Source: Pseudozyma flocculosa PF-1 (taxonomy: Eukaryota; Basidiomycota; Ustilaginomycetes; Ustilaginales; Ustilaginaceae). From it: a DNA stretch of 64,000 nt. This document shows, one piece after another, positions 53,877 to 64,000 of the stretch (position 1 is its first letter; each line of letters opens with the position of its first letter). Made by a program: the position numbers and the translations under genes. Location: NCBI RefSeq assembly GCF_000417875.1, contig NW_006920882.1, positions 530,347 through 594,346 on the forward strand, given 5' to 3'. The notes beneath the pieces are model-generated. The model made no database searches. It was given only the letters and a program-made list of their open reading frames with translations, and was not told where the DNA came from.

Positions 53877-54969
53877 GCATCGGCCTGCCTGCCTGCCTGC
53901 CCAGCATCTCGTGTCTGCCGCTCCTCTCCATTTGATACCGCCTCGTCCGTCTCGTCTCCTGTCTTAATAGAACCACCAAAAGGGCTTGCCTGTCACCGTC
54001 ATCCTTCTCCCGTATACGTAGCAAAGGGCCAGTTTCTCCAGCGTACCATAGCAGCGCAGCAAAGCACATTCATTCTACGCACTGCTCTTGTCTGCCCGCA
54101 GCGGTATCGACCGATTGTCATTGACAGATCGACCGGGCCTCCGATTGCCACAGCCTGCGCGCGTCTCTGGCGCGGTTCAGCACTACCAGGACCCAAGCCG
54201 CGACACGAGGCAATTTCGCTCGCAATAACCGCCTCATTTCGTGTTCCTCGTTGCGGCTGGCGAGGAGATCTCCGCCATGATTGGATCGCGACGATCAGAG
54301 ACGGTCTAATGTGGAAGGAACGCGACTGCTTCTCTGCTCTGGCAGATCGCTTCGACAAGGTGTGTGTAGCACCGCCGCCGTCGACGCTGCTGCTCTGCTG
54401 GCTCGATGTCGGTCCTGCTGATGCCGTGCCTTCTCCGCCCTTCCGTCTCCTGCCTGCGCTTCACTTGGACCGCTGCTGCTGCTGCCGCCATCGCGCGCCA
54501 CCTTCGACCGTTGTTACCGCTTTCGTTGCGCTCCGCCCTTGACCGGCCTCGACGCCTTGGCCTCGCTATCCTCTGCCGTCCCGTTCCACGCCCGACATGC
54601 TTGCACGCAGCATCGTACGTGGCGGATGTTGTTGAGATTGCAATGTGAAAGGATTATCGGGCAGAGAGATGAAAGTGAGGAAGCACGGCTGAGTGCGGCC
54701 AGCATCACTGCTGCGCTGCAGCACCGCAGCACTGTTACAGTTTGGGATGCTGGCGGCTGCATGCAGTCTATGCCATGTAGCAGCATTGTGCGCACTCTGC
54801 TTTGGCAGTGTCGCAGACCTACAGCTCACAGAGCAGTGGTCTGCACAACCCGTCCATGCAAGGTTCTGATTTCACACCAGCCATTGTTGGCACAAGTCTG
54901 TGCTATTTCTGCCACTGAAGAGGACTTTGGTTGTCTGCAAGATGCCAGTGAGCTGGGTTCAGCAGGTGT
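53877..54969. other. Transition to a less GC-rich segment
   Basis: 1.1 kb after GH16 copy B. From about 54600 the composition is visibly richer in A and T than the rest of the window. This continues through the recombinase fragment. No gene is seen on either strand. Confidence 0.5.
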
Positions 54970-55686
54970 CTACACAGCATGTTTCCAGCACAATGTACAG
55001 TGTTGTTGCATGGACTCGGTGCTGAGAGTTGATCCTGTGGCCTGTCTTGTGGTCAGTGCTGCCTTGTTGTCCCAAGCCCAGGTTGAGCTGTTCTTGCACC
55101 TCTTGAAGGTCCTCAAGACGAAGGTATCTTGCTTGTCTTGCGCCGTCAGGAGCTTGAGGTGGTACGGGTCGGCTGTGCCGGGGGCTGGCTCGACCGCCTC
55201 AGCGAGGAAGTCTCCAGTGTTGACGCCGAGCAGCGCCGGCCAGCTGTCGACGCCTACAAGCACGCCGTCTTGAATCGCCAACGTGACGACTAGGAAGGCT
55301 GGATCCATAGCGTAGCCGAGATCCTTGTCGAGGTACACAGGTTGCTTCTTGTAGGCCGTCGGGTTGAGTCGAAGGCCCTTCAAGTTCCTGATGGTTACGT
55401 CGACAACAACGTAAAGGCCCTCGTCCTCCCGGTAGCAGAGGTACACGTCGATATCCTTCCATTTCAATGCGTCGTCCCATCCGGCGCTCAGGGCAAGCTC
55501 GCCAGGACGGGATACGGTGAAGAGAATGAGCAACACGATAATGACCATGACATGTTGAAGGTGTTTGGTAGGGTGCTTGTATGTTGCAAGAGGCAAGAAG
55601 GTTGATTCCAGCTGGAATGATTGGTACATGTTGGCCAAGTTGGCAACCACTATGAGTGCAGCTGTCAGCCTGACCACAAGCAGCAT
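54970..55686 (-). pseudogene. Fragment of a DUF3435-like tyrosine recombinase
   Basis: An open frame of 238 codons from the ATG at 55686. The block LQHVMVIIVLLILFTVSRPGEL carries the catalytic-type Arg in SRPGEL. It is followed by DDALKWKDIDVYL, VVVDVTIRNLKG and LVVTLAIQDGVL. This order (FTxxRPGEL, LxWKDIxxYL, VTxRxxKG, LLxLAxxDG) is that of the fungal DUF3435/FluG-domain recombinases, which include the captains of Starship elements and relatives of Cryptons. The C-terminal part with the catalytic Tyr and the H/RxxR block is not found before the stop or in the next few hundred bases. The N-terminal part is also missing or split. I therefore call it a decayed fragment. The lower GC of the segment supports transfer or a transposon origin. 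Confidence 0.55.
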
Positions 55687-57616
55687 TGTTGCATTGTCAG
55701 ACACAACATACAAAGAGACGTGCTTGATGAACAAACAGAGAGAGTCAATTGAATGAGTGCTTGGATGAGACCTGTGAAGTTGCGGCAGCATCAATCTGAA
55801 TGTTCTGAGTCTCGCTGGAACAGGGCGACGCGGCACAGCAGGCAAGACACTGCCGATATCGAGACACGACACCCGATCTGCGTCGATGCCGTCTGCCTGC
55901 GAGACAACGGGCGATTGGCAAGATCCGGAAGCCCCCGCTGGCGATCCGTCGGGTGCGCCGCTGAACGAGCCAAGCCATAGGAGCGGGGACGAGCAGCAGG
56001 CAGGCAAGGAGTCAGGGCTGTGGCGGCGGCGGCGGCGGTGGCAGGTGAGCGGGGCTCGACGCCGCTGGGCTTGACCAGGCTGGGCGGAACGGCCACCGTG
56101 CGTGCCCTCGAGCCTGTCACGCCTCAGCACCAGCGCAGCGCTGCGAGCGGGGCGGTGAGCGGGGATTTCCCTCGCAGCACCGCCGCCGCCGCCCCTCTTT
56201 GGCCTGCTTGCCAGCAGCTTGCCGGGCCTCGATTTATGCAAAGCCCTTCCCGTGCTGCAGGCCCGCTTGACGGTTGGCCCTTGGCGAGCGAAAATTTCCA
56301 GGCAGGGCGAGGCCTGCCTGGCCCCGTTGCGTCCCGCGCTGGGCCAGGCCCACGCCTGCCAGCTTCTCGTCTCCATCACATGCTGTTGGTTACCGGCTCC
56401 TCTTTGCTCGCCCGCGAGCCGCAACGCCGTTGCCTCGGCCTAACGCCACTCTGAGGATTGGGCGGCTTTCGACCAACCTATCGGCCTGTCACCTATGCCG
56501 TACATTGCAACAAACAATGCCGATATCGAGCAAGCTAGGCAAAAGACCTGCTGCCTAGACCGCCAGCCCATCGCCTAACGGGCCCCTCGCGTGCGGCCAG
56601 CTGGGCATCATGTGCCGGACGACGACGACGACTACGTCGACGACCGACCGACCGAACGACGGGGGGGCTCGTTTGGGCGCCGGCTGAGTGACTGCGCGAT
56701 GCCGCGAATTCGGACAGCGTCCCAACCGGCACTTCAGCTAGCGTGCACCTTGCCACCGCTTCCCGCCACCAAGGGACGATCCCCAGGAAAGCGAACGGGC
56801 GGGATCCCAACCGGGTTTTCATGCTCCGGTCTCGACCCTCTCTCTCTGATTCTCGGTGCGTGCGCTCGCTGTTCCCGCCCCGACATCTCTGCCTGATCTC
56901 TTCGCTCTGGTCAAGCTAGGTACCCGCTCCCCTGGGCCGCCTCACACGCGCCGTGTCCCTTTGAACCTCGAGCTACCTCGAACCCCAGGGCCTGACCGCC
57001 CTGGCCTGTCCCTCGCACCGATCCCGTCGGCGGCCACAGCACTGCAACGCGAGCGGATGCGTGCCTGTCCAGCGGTACCTAAGACGGCCCACAGTGTAAA
57101 GGTCGGATGAACCTGCAGCGTCGGGGAGCCAGACGCTGCGTATTGCAGTCCCGCCCCTCGTCTGGATCGGACAATGTCCCGTCGGATGCTGCCCGCCACG
57201 GTGCCCGCCCGCCACGTTGCAAGCTTTCCCTTCCCGCCTGGGCATGGTCGTCACCGCTGGACCCCGGCTCACGAGCACAGGGCGGCCGCCGCTCTCTCCC
57301 ACGCTCGCTCATGCCGAGTCCAGCTCAGCTTGAAACACACCAATCTTGACAGCTCGCGCCGCCGCCACTCTGGCCTGGCTTTGCCACACGCGCGCCTGCG
57401 TCGACCTCTGCTATAAGACTCGAGCAGCTCTCTGTGGCTGATGACTGCCGTAGCCTCATCCTTCAAGCAAGCCAGACCCCCCTCGACACCCTCCCTCGCC
57501 CTGTCCGACTCCTTCGTCTCGGTGTAGTCCACCGTTAGACCTCGACGCGCCAGCGGACGTCTCGACCGCAACCCCCCAGCCTCGACCCGTCTCGGCTCAC
57601 CTCACAAGTACACAAG
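55687..57616. other. Spacer between the recombinase fragment and the WSC gene
   Basis: 1.9 kb. The left part may hold further remnants of the recombinase gene. From about 55990 the DNA is GC-rich again. GACGAC and CGACCGAC repeats lie near 56620-56655. The right end is the promoter of the WSC gene. No other gene is supported. Confidence 0.5.
57412..57417 (+). promoter_or_regulatory. TATA box of the WSC gene
   Basis: TATAAG, about 205 bases upstream of the ATG, in otherwise GC-rich sequence. A pyrimidine-rich stretch with several CTC repeats lies between it and the start codon. Confidence 0.5.
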
Positions 57617-60600
57617 ATGCGGCCGATCTGCGCCACGCGGCGCTTTGCCAGCCTCGGACTGGCGGCGGCTGCCACGGCGGCCGTCTCGCTGCTGCCCAGC
57701 TTTGCCACCGCCCAAGACGCGGCGGCCAACTACGGCCGCGCCGACTGCCTGATGGAGAACTGCTCGCCCTCGCAGTCGGGCTACCTCGACGGGTACAACT
57801 TTGACCCGGCCATCGTTGGTGGTCCTACCTGGGGCCAGCTCTGGAACACGGCGCTCGAGTCGTACGGCTTCCTCGCCCAGCCCATCACCTACACGCCTCC
57901 CGGCCAGTCGCAGAGCGTCATTGTTGCGTCCGAGACCAACAAGGGTGAGTGAAGCGCAGCGCCGCCGCGGACGATAAGCCAACGACGTGAACTGACCGAG
58001 TAATCCCGCTTCTGCTCCTCTCGGACCGGCAGTCTATGTCCTCGACGCGGCCACCGGTGCGGTGCGCAAGACGCGCTCGCTGGGACCGCCGATGGCGTCG
58101 GCCGACGTGCAGTGCAACGACCTCTCGCCGTGGATCGGCATCACGGGCACGCCCGTCCTCGACCCGGCCAGCAACACGCTCTTCTTCTGGTCCAAGAGCT
58201 ACGCAGACGGCACCACCTCGGGACTCGACAACGGCCGTTACAGGTTCTACGGCGTTGACCCTGTAACACTCGAGAATCGTTTCGCGCCATTCGACCTGCA
58301 GGGCACGCCCGCCGGCAACCGGCCCGACCAGTACTTCGAGGGCGGCAAGGTGCTGCAGCGCACCGGACTGCTCCTCAACAACGGCATCGTCTACGCCGGC
58401 TTCGGCGGCCACTGCGACAACTTCAACTACACCGGCTGGATCGTCGGCATGGACGCCGCCAGCGGCAAGTTCGTCACCTCGTTCAGCACCTCGTCGCCCG
58501 GAGGCACCGGATCGGGCATCTGGATGTCCGGCGGCGGCCTCGCCTCGGACGGCAGCTCGCTGTGGTTCGTGACAGGCAACGGACGCTCGGGACAGGAGCT
58601 CACGACGGTGCCCCGCATCGGACGCAACGTCCCCAAGTCCCTGCCCATGTCCGTCGTCCGCATGCCCCTCACCGCCAACCTCGCTGCCGCCGACTTCTTC
58701 TGGTGAGTACTAGCACATGGCGTGCCACCGTCAGACGCCCAGGTGGAGGCAGGCCTGCCGCGCCCGACCCGACGCGTCGCGGCGCTGCCACCATATTTTT
58801 TTTTTCTTCACCGCCACCCGTCCTGACCATCCCTTTGCATCCCTACTTTTACAACTCCTCCTCGACAACATCGATACTGCTCGACCAGCCCCAGCGATCT
58901 GCTTGCCATAGATGCTGCGGATCAAGATTTCGGTAGCAGTGGTGTTGCTCTGCTTCCCAAAGGCTTTGCAGCCGGCGGCGTTGGACGGATCGCGATTGCC
59001 CAGGGCAAAAACAGCAAGGCTTATATCCTCAATGCCGACAACCTGGGCGGTTTCAAGACGGGCTCGGGAGGCGGCGACGGCAACCTGCAGACGATCCAGC
59101 TCAACGGCCAGTCGTTCTCGACTGCCGGTGGCTACCCGCTCGAGGGCGGCTACATCTACATTTCGTCGACGGGCGCGCCGACGCTGGCGCTCAAGTCTGG
59201 CGTTGACGGCAACGGTGCGCCCAACTTTGCCCAGGTGGGCCAGTCCGAGACGGCGGCCAGCGGCGTGCGCGGTGCGGGTCACACGACGACATCGTCGATG
59301 AACGGCCAGCCCGGCTCCGGTCTCCTCTGGATCACCGACACGGGCAACGGCAACCTGCGCGTCTACAACGCCGTGCCGCCCGCCGACGGCGTCATGAAGG
59401 CCATCTACACGGCCTCCTTCGGCGGCGCCAAGATGCAGCGCCCCGTCCCCGGCAGCGGACGCATGTTTGTGGCGTCGTCGAGCGGAACTGTGGTCGCGTT
59501 TGGCGCGCCCGTCAACCAGCCCATCAACTGCACCACGCCGCTCCAGTACGGCACCGTCGTCGTCGGGACCAGCGCCTCGATCCAGGTCAACTGCACGGCG
59601 CTCATCGACACGCAGATCTCGTCGACGCGTCTGTCGGACGCCACGTCGTACACCACGACGGCCATCCCCACGACCCCGCTCAAGGCCAACACGGCGTTCA
59701 ACTTCAACGTCACCTGGACGCCCAAGAAGGCGGCGTCCGTCTCGGACACGCTCATGATCAGCCTCGTGGCCGACCCGACGGGCAAGTTCGTCACCTCGGT
59801 GCCGGTCGTGATGCGCGGCGTCGCTGCCACCTCGGGCCCCACGTTCAGCGTGACGCCCAACAACGTCGCCTTCGGCGGCCTCGTGCCCGGCGCCGCCGAT
59901 TCGGTCGGAGGCGTCAACAAGAGCATCTCGCTCCAGAACCTCGGCCTGGGCGGCATGACGGTCCAGAGCTGGGACTTTGACGAGGTCTACGGTGCCGTCG
60001 ACGACGACGACGACGATGCGGCCCCCGCCACTCCGAGCCCTACGAGCGACGCCGACGGCGTCCTCGAGGACCGCAAGACGACGACGGGCAACTTTACCCT
60101 CTACTCGATGCCCGACGCCATCGCGGCCCAGTCGGCCACGGCGCTGACGCTCAACTTCAACCCCACCGTCAACGGCATCTACAAGGCGCTGCTCAAGATC
60201 ACCACCAACGGCGGCACCGCCACGGTGCTCCTCACCGGCTCCGCCTCGAGCCCGGCCAAGCTGTCGTTCGCCACCGAACAGTTCGACGGCACCTACCTCG
60301 ACAATGTTCCCTCGATGGACTACGGCAACGTCCCCGCCGGCAGCGTCCGCACGCTCCACCTCAACGTCACCAACAACGGCGAGGCGGCGCTCACCATCAC
60401 CAAGTCCAAGCCGCCGTCGGGCACCAACATCTACGCCACCAACCCGACGGGCGACCTCACCGAGGGCGAGCACATCGAGGCCGGCGAGACCGAGTCGGCG
60501 GCCGTCGAGCTGCGCGTGCCCGACGCCGTCGTCAACTCGGTCGCCTACAACGTCTCGGGAGAGTGGGTGCTCAACGGCAACGACCCCGACTTTGGCGTCC

Positions 60601-63600
60601 ACTTTATCGAGATGACGGCGCGCATCGTCAGCAGGCAGGTCGGCCCGCAGCTCGACGCCGCCGCCACCGCCGCCGCTCCGTACGACACGGCGCGCTTCAA
60701 GTACCTCGGATGCTTCCCCGGCGGCCCCGCCCGCGCCCTTCCGACCCGCATGAACACGGCCACACCGCTCGACAACGGCGTCTGCCAGACGCTCGGCCTG
60801 CAGAGCAACGCGGCCAACTTTGTGGGCACCGAGTACGCAGGCGAGTGCTACAGCGGCCTCACTGCGCCCGACGACAGCACCAAGGTGTCCGACGACAAGT
60901 GCGCCATGACCTGCCAGGGCGACGCCACCCAGTACTGCGGCGGCAACGGCTACGTGAGCGTCTTCTACGATTCGCTCGCCTACGACCCGGCCACCAAGAC
61001 CTACGCGCCGGGCACGTTCCTCGGACCGCAGAACGTCGCCGACGGCGTCAACGGCTACAAGTACGTCGACTGCGTCTCCGACAACGGCGGCGCCCGATCG
61101 CTCTCGGGCCCGACGTACACCGACGGCACCGGCATGACGGTCGAGACGTGCGTCGCCTTCTGCTCGGCCAAGGGCATGTCGATCGCCGGCCTCGAGTTTG
61201 CCCAGGAGTGCTTCTGCGGCAACAGCCTCACCTCCAACGCGCTCCTCCAGCAGACGGGATGCACCATGGCCTGCAAGGGCAGCCGCAACGAGCTGTGCGG
61301 CGGCCCTTCGCGCCTCTCGGTCTACGCCCTCAACGGCAACCTCTCCGGCGGCGCGCCACCCGCCGCCACCACGACGACCAGCGCCGCCGGAAGCACCGCG
61401 ACCGCCTCGCCGCCTGGCGGCACCGCCCTCACGCCCGCCGAGACAGCCGCCTACCAGGGCTGCTGGAGCGACGCCGTCGCCAGCCGCGTCATGCCCAGCC
61501 AGCAAATCAACGGCGCGACCAACAGCATCACCGCCTGCCGCGCCGCCTGTGCCGCACAGGGCTTCGCCCTCGCCGGTGCCGAGTACGGCCAGGAGTGCTG
61601 GTGCGCCAACGCCCTCGCCGCGACCTCGAAGCAGATGCCCGAGGCCGACTGCAACATGAAGTGCCCCGCCAACCAGGCGCAGACCTGCGGCGCCGGCGAC
61701 AGGCTCTCGGTCTACGCTGCGGCTGATGCCGCTGGCGGCTCGTCGTCCACGACCACGACCGCCGCCACCGCAACCACCACCACGACCACCACTGCCGCCA
61801 CTGCCACGACGGCGACGTCGACTTCGACGAGCGCCACGGCCACCAGCACCGCGCCCGCCTCGTACGTCGGCTGCTACAGCGACAGCGTCAACGCCCGCAC
61901 CTACTCGTTCCTCGGCGCGCGCAGCTCGTCGGTCTCGGTCGACTTCTGCCGCACCACCTGCGCCGCCCAGGGCTACGCGCTCGCCGGCATGGAGTACGCC
62001 AACGAGTGCTTCTGCGGCAACGCGATCCCCACGACGGCCAAGCAGATGCCCGAGACGGACTGCAACATGAAGTGCGCCGGCAACTCGGCCCAGATCTGCG
62101 GTGCGGGCGACCGCCTCTCGGTCTACCAGGCCGTTGACCCCGTCTCGTCGAGCACGACCAGCGCCACGGCCACGGCTACTTCCACCGCCACCAGCACCGA
62201 TGCCTCCTCGACCTCGACCTCGACCTCGACCTCGACCTCGACCTCGACCTCGTCCTCGACCTCGACGATGACGACCAGCGCGACGAACACGAGTGCCACG
62301 GCGACCAGCACCACTAGCACAGCCACCAGCACCACTAGCACAGCAGCCACAACCACCACGTCGACCACTGCTGCACCCACCAGCACCAACCCGGCGTACA
62401 AGGGCTGCTACAGCGACGGCGCCACCCGCGCGCTCTCCTACCGCGCGCTCCAGGACTCGACCGTGACCGTCGAGGTGTGCCGCGCCGCGTGCCAGGCCAA
62501 GGGCTACCCGATCGCCGGCATGGAGTACACAAACGAGTGCTGGTGCGGCACGTCACTGCTGGGCGGATCGACGATCAAGCCCGAGGCGGACTGCAACATG
62601 CCGTGCGCGGCCAACGCCAAGCAGATCTGCGGCGGGCCCAACCGCCTCTCGGTCTACTCGGACATTGCCGACCTGTCGAGCATCGTCGTCAGCCAGCCAG
62701 CCAAGATCACGACGCCCGAGGGCGCCGCCTGGGGCTCGCTCGGCTGCTACGTCGATGACGGAGGACGCATCCTCAACGACAAGGCGCCCAACCTCGGACG
62801 CTCCAACACCATCGAGGCCTGCGCCTCGGCGTGCGCCGGCTTTGGCTACTTTGGCGTCGAGTACGGCACCGAGTGCTACTGCGCCAACGCCATCCGCGCC
62901 GACGCCAAGACTGCGCCTGCCTCGGAGTGCAACATGCTCTGCAGCGCCAACGCCACCGAGTACTGCGGAGCGGGCAACCGCATCGGCGTCTACCAGGTCT
63001 CGACTGCCGCCGCGGGCACTGGCGCCACCTCGACTTCGACTTCGACATCGGCCACCGCCACTTCTACCACGGCGACCGGCTCGTCGACCAGCGCCACGTC
63101 GACCTCGACCAGCACCACGTCGACCTCGACCAGCATCACGTCGACCTCGACTGCGACGCCCACGTCGACGAGCACCACCGCGACCCCGACCTCGACTGCG
63201 ACGCCCACGTCGACCTCGACGAGCACCAGCTCGAGCACGACCTCGACTTCGACGTCGACGACCTCGTCGGCCGCACCGGCTCCCACCGCCGACGGCGTGT
63301 CTATGCTGGGCTGCTTCACCGACTCGGGCTCCGCGCGCTCGCTCTCGGTGACGGCGTACCAGAACAACAACACGAACAGCGTCGCCGGCTGCGCCCTGAC
63401 GTGCCGCGCCAAGGGCTACCGCTTCAGCGGCGTCGAGTACGGCGGCGAGTGCTACTGCGACAATTTCCTGCAGAACCAGGCGGCCACCGCGGGGCCGGGC
63501 GCCATGGGCTGCAGCTACGTCTGCCCGGGCGACAAGACGTCGCTGTGCGGCGGCAGCTCGCGCATCAACATCAGCCAGGACTCGCAGTGGCAGCAGAAGC

Positions 63601-63977
63601 TGTTCACGGTCAAGCAGTCCGGGCAGTGGAAGCACCTTGACTGCTACGTCGACTCGCAGGCCAAGCGCACGCTCAACATCACGCTGGCGCCCAAGCTCAA
63701 GACGGTCGAGTCGTGCCTCGACGCGTGCAACGCGCGCAACATGACGAGCTGCGGCGTCGAGTACGGCGGAGAGTGCTACGGCTCGACGACGTTTGACAAG
63801 ACGGCCGCCACCCCGGCTCCCAGCACCGGCGCCACGGACCCGCTCGCCCGCGGGTGCAGCATGCCGTGCACGGGCAATACGACGCTCGCCTGCGGCGGAG
63901 GCGCCCGCATCAACGTCTACCAGTACGACTACAACGCCGATGCCGTCAACCCGTCGCTGCTGTTCAAGCTGCCCTGA
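57617..63977 (+). CDS. Secreted PQQ-type beta-propeller protein with eight WSC domains
   Basis: Three exons, 57617-57944, 58033-58702 and 58895-63977, give 2,026 residues. A signal peptide (1 to about 32) is followed by a propeller to about residue 620 with PQQ-like blade motifs (VYVLDAATGAV, AYILNADNLGG, GSGRMFVASSSGTVVAFGA). Two Ig/ASH-like beta domains follow (about 620-920; FGGLVPGAADS and YGNVPAGSVRTLHLNVTNNG). Eight Cys-rich WSC domains run from about 934 to the C-terminus, each with the G/D-C-x-D, C-x3-C, ECxCG and CGG/CGAG pattern. Four Thr/Ser-rich, probably O-mannosylated linkers separate WSC 2-5 and 6-7. WSC domains bind glucan or other cell-wall polysaccharides. Enzymatic activity of the propeller is not evident. 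No membrane helix or GPI signal is seen, so it is predicted secreted or wall-bound. The gene is complete, with its stop 23 bases before the window end. Confidence 0.85.
62205..62265. repeat. ACCTCG hexanucleotide repeat encoding (Ser-Thr)n
   Basis: About nine near-perfect ACCTCG/ACCTCG-like units encode an alternating Ser-Thr linker between WSC domains 4 and 5. Similar but shorter ACCTCG and AGCACC runs lie at 63030-63260 in the linker before WSC 7. Repeat slippage here would change linker length without breaking frame. Confidence 0.85.
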
Positions 63978-64000
63978 GCGGGAATGTCCAGCCGGCCGAC

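Noticed and set aside
54539..55273. 244-codon plus-strand frame over the recombinase fragment
   Set aside because: Cys/Ser-rich with no motif. The minus strand here has a recognisable recombinase block order.
58731..61505. 924-codon open frame on the minus strand
   Set aside because: It lies antisense to the WSC gene, whose exons, splice sites and domains are clear. The frame is Arg/Val/Ala-rich and is an antisense by-product of strong codon bias.
1..64000. CRISPR arrays, rRNA genes, telomeric repeats
   Set aside because: None seen. Repeats are simple tandem or inverted types without regular spacers, and the genome is eukaryotic.

Overview
The window looks like nuclear DNA of a basidiomycete fungus, plausibly a smut-lineage (Ustilaginomycotina) species. 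This is inferred from the visible GC-richness, one gene per 2-4 kb, short GT-AG introns (about 96-140 nt), two intron-containing tRNA genes, and families typical of such fungi (b5-fused lactate dehydrogenase, WSC proteins, NPC2-like lipid carriers, CelA-like GT2 synthases). I could not place the species. Exon coordinates come from GT/AG consensus, reading-frame continuity and family conservation, not from transcripts.

Layout. 1-1.2 kb: repeat-rich, with a MITE-like 229-bp element and an array of short CTACGG/CCGTAG motifs. 1.2-14.4 kb: HAD hydrolase (+), seven-TM protein (-), flavocytochrome b2 (+), tRNA-Ile (+), AhpD-like protein (-), tail-anchored protein (-), unknown Ser-rich protein (+). 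14.8-19.3 kb: a LYAR zinc-finger/Esf2 RRM fusion (+) convergent with mitochondrial GatB (-). 19.9-27.9 kb: membrane protein of DUF4097-like character (+), NPC2-like protein (-), RIO2 kinase (+), GH43 arabinanase (-). 27.9-36.5 kb: gene-poor, with tRNA-Trp and then a convergent pair, a 2OG-Fe(II)-dioxygenase-like gene (+) and a Hint-LAGLIDADG gene (-), which looks like a selfish or domesticated element.

36.5-53.9 kb: a two-gene module, GT2 polysaccharide synthase (-) divergent from membrane-anchored GH16 (+), present twice in the same orientation about 10.5 kb apart. The two GT2 genes share one intron position. The second GH16 copy carries an apparent one-base frameshift in a G run. 54-57.6 kb: a decayed tyrosine-recombinase (DUF3435-like) fragment. 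57.6-64 kb: a 2,026-residue predicted secreted protein with a PQQ-type propeller, Ig/ASH-like domains and eight WSC domains.

Much of the right half concerns the cell surface: glucan-type synthases, GH16 hydrolase/transglycosidases and a WSC carbohydrate-binding protein. The centre holds ribosome-biogenesis genes (LYAR-ESF2 and RIO2) within 10 kb of each other. Best candidates for something new are the LYAR-ESF2 fusion, the splicing-dead Hint-LAGLIDADG/dioxygenase pair and the duplicated GT2-GH16 module.
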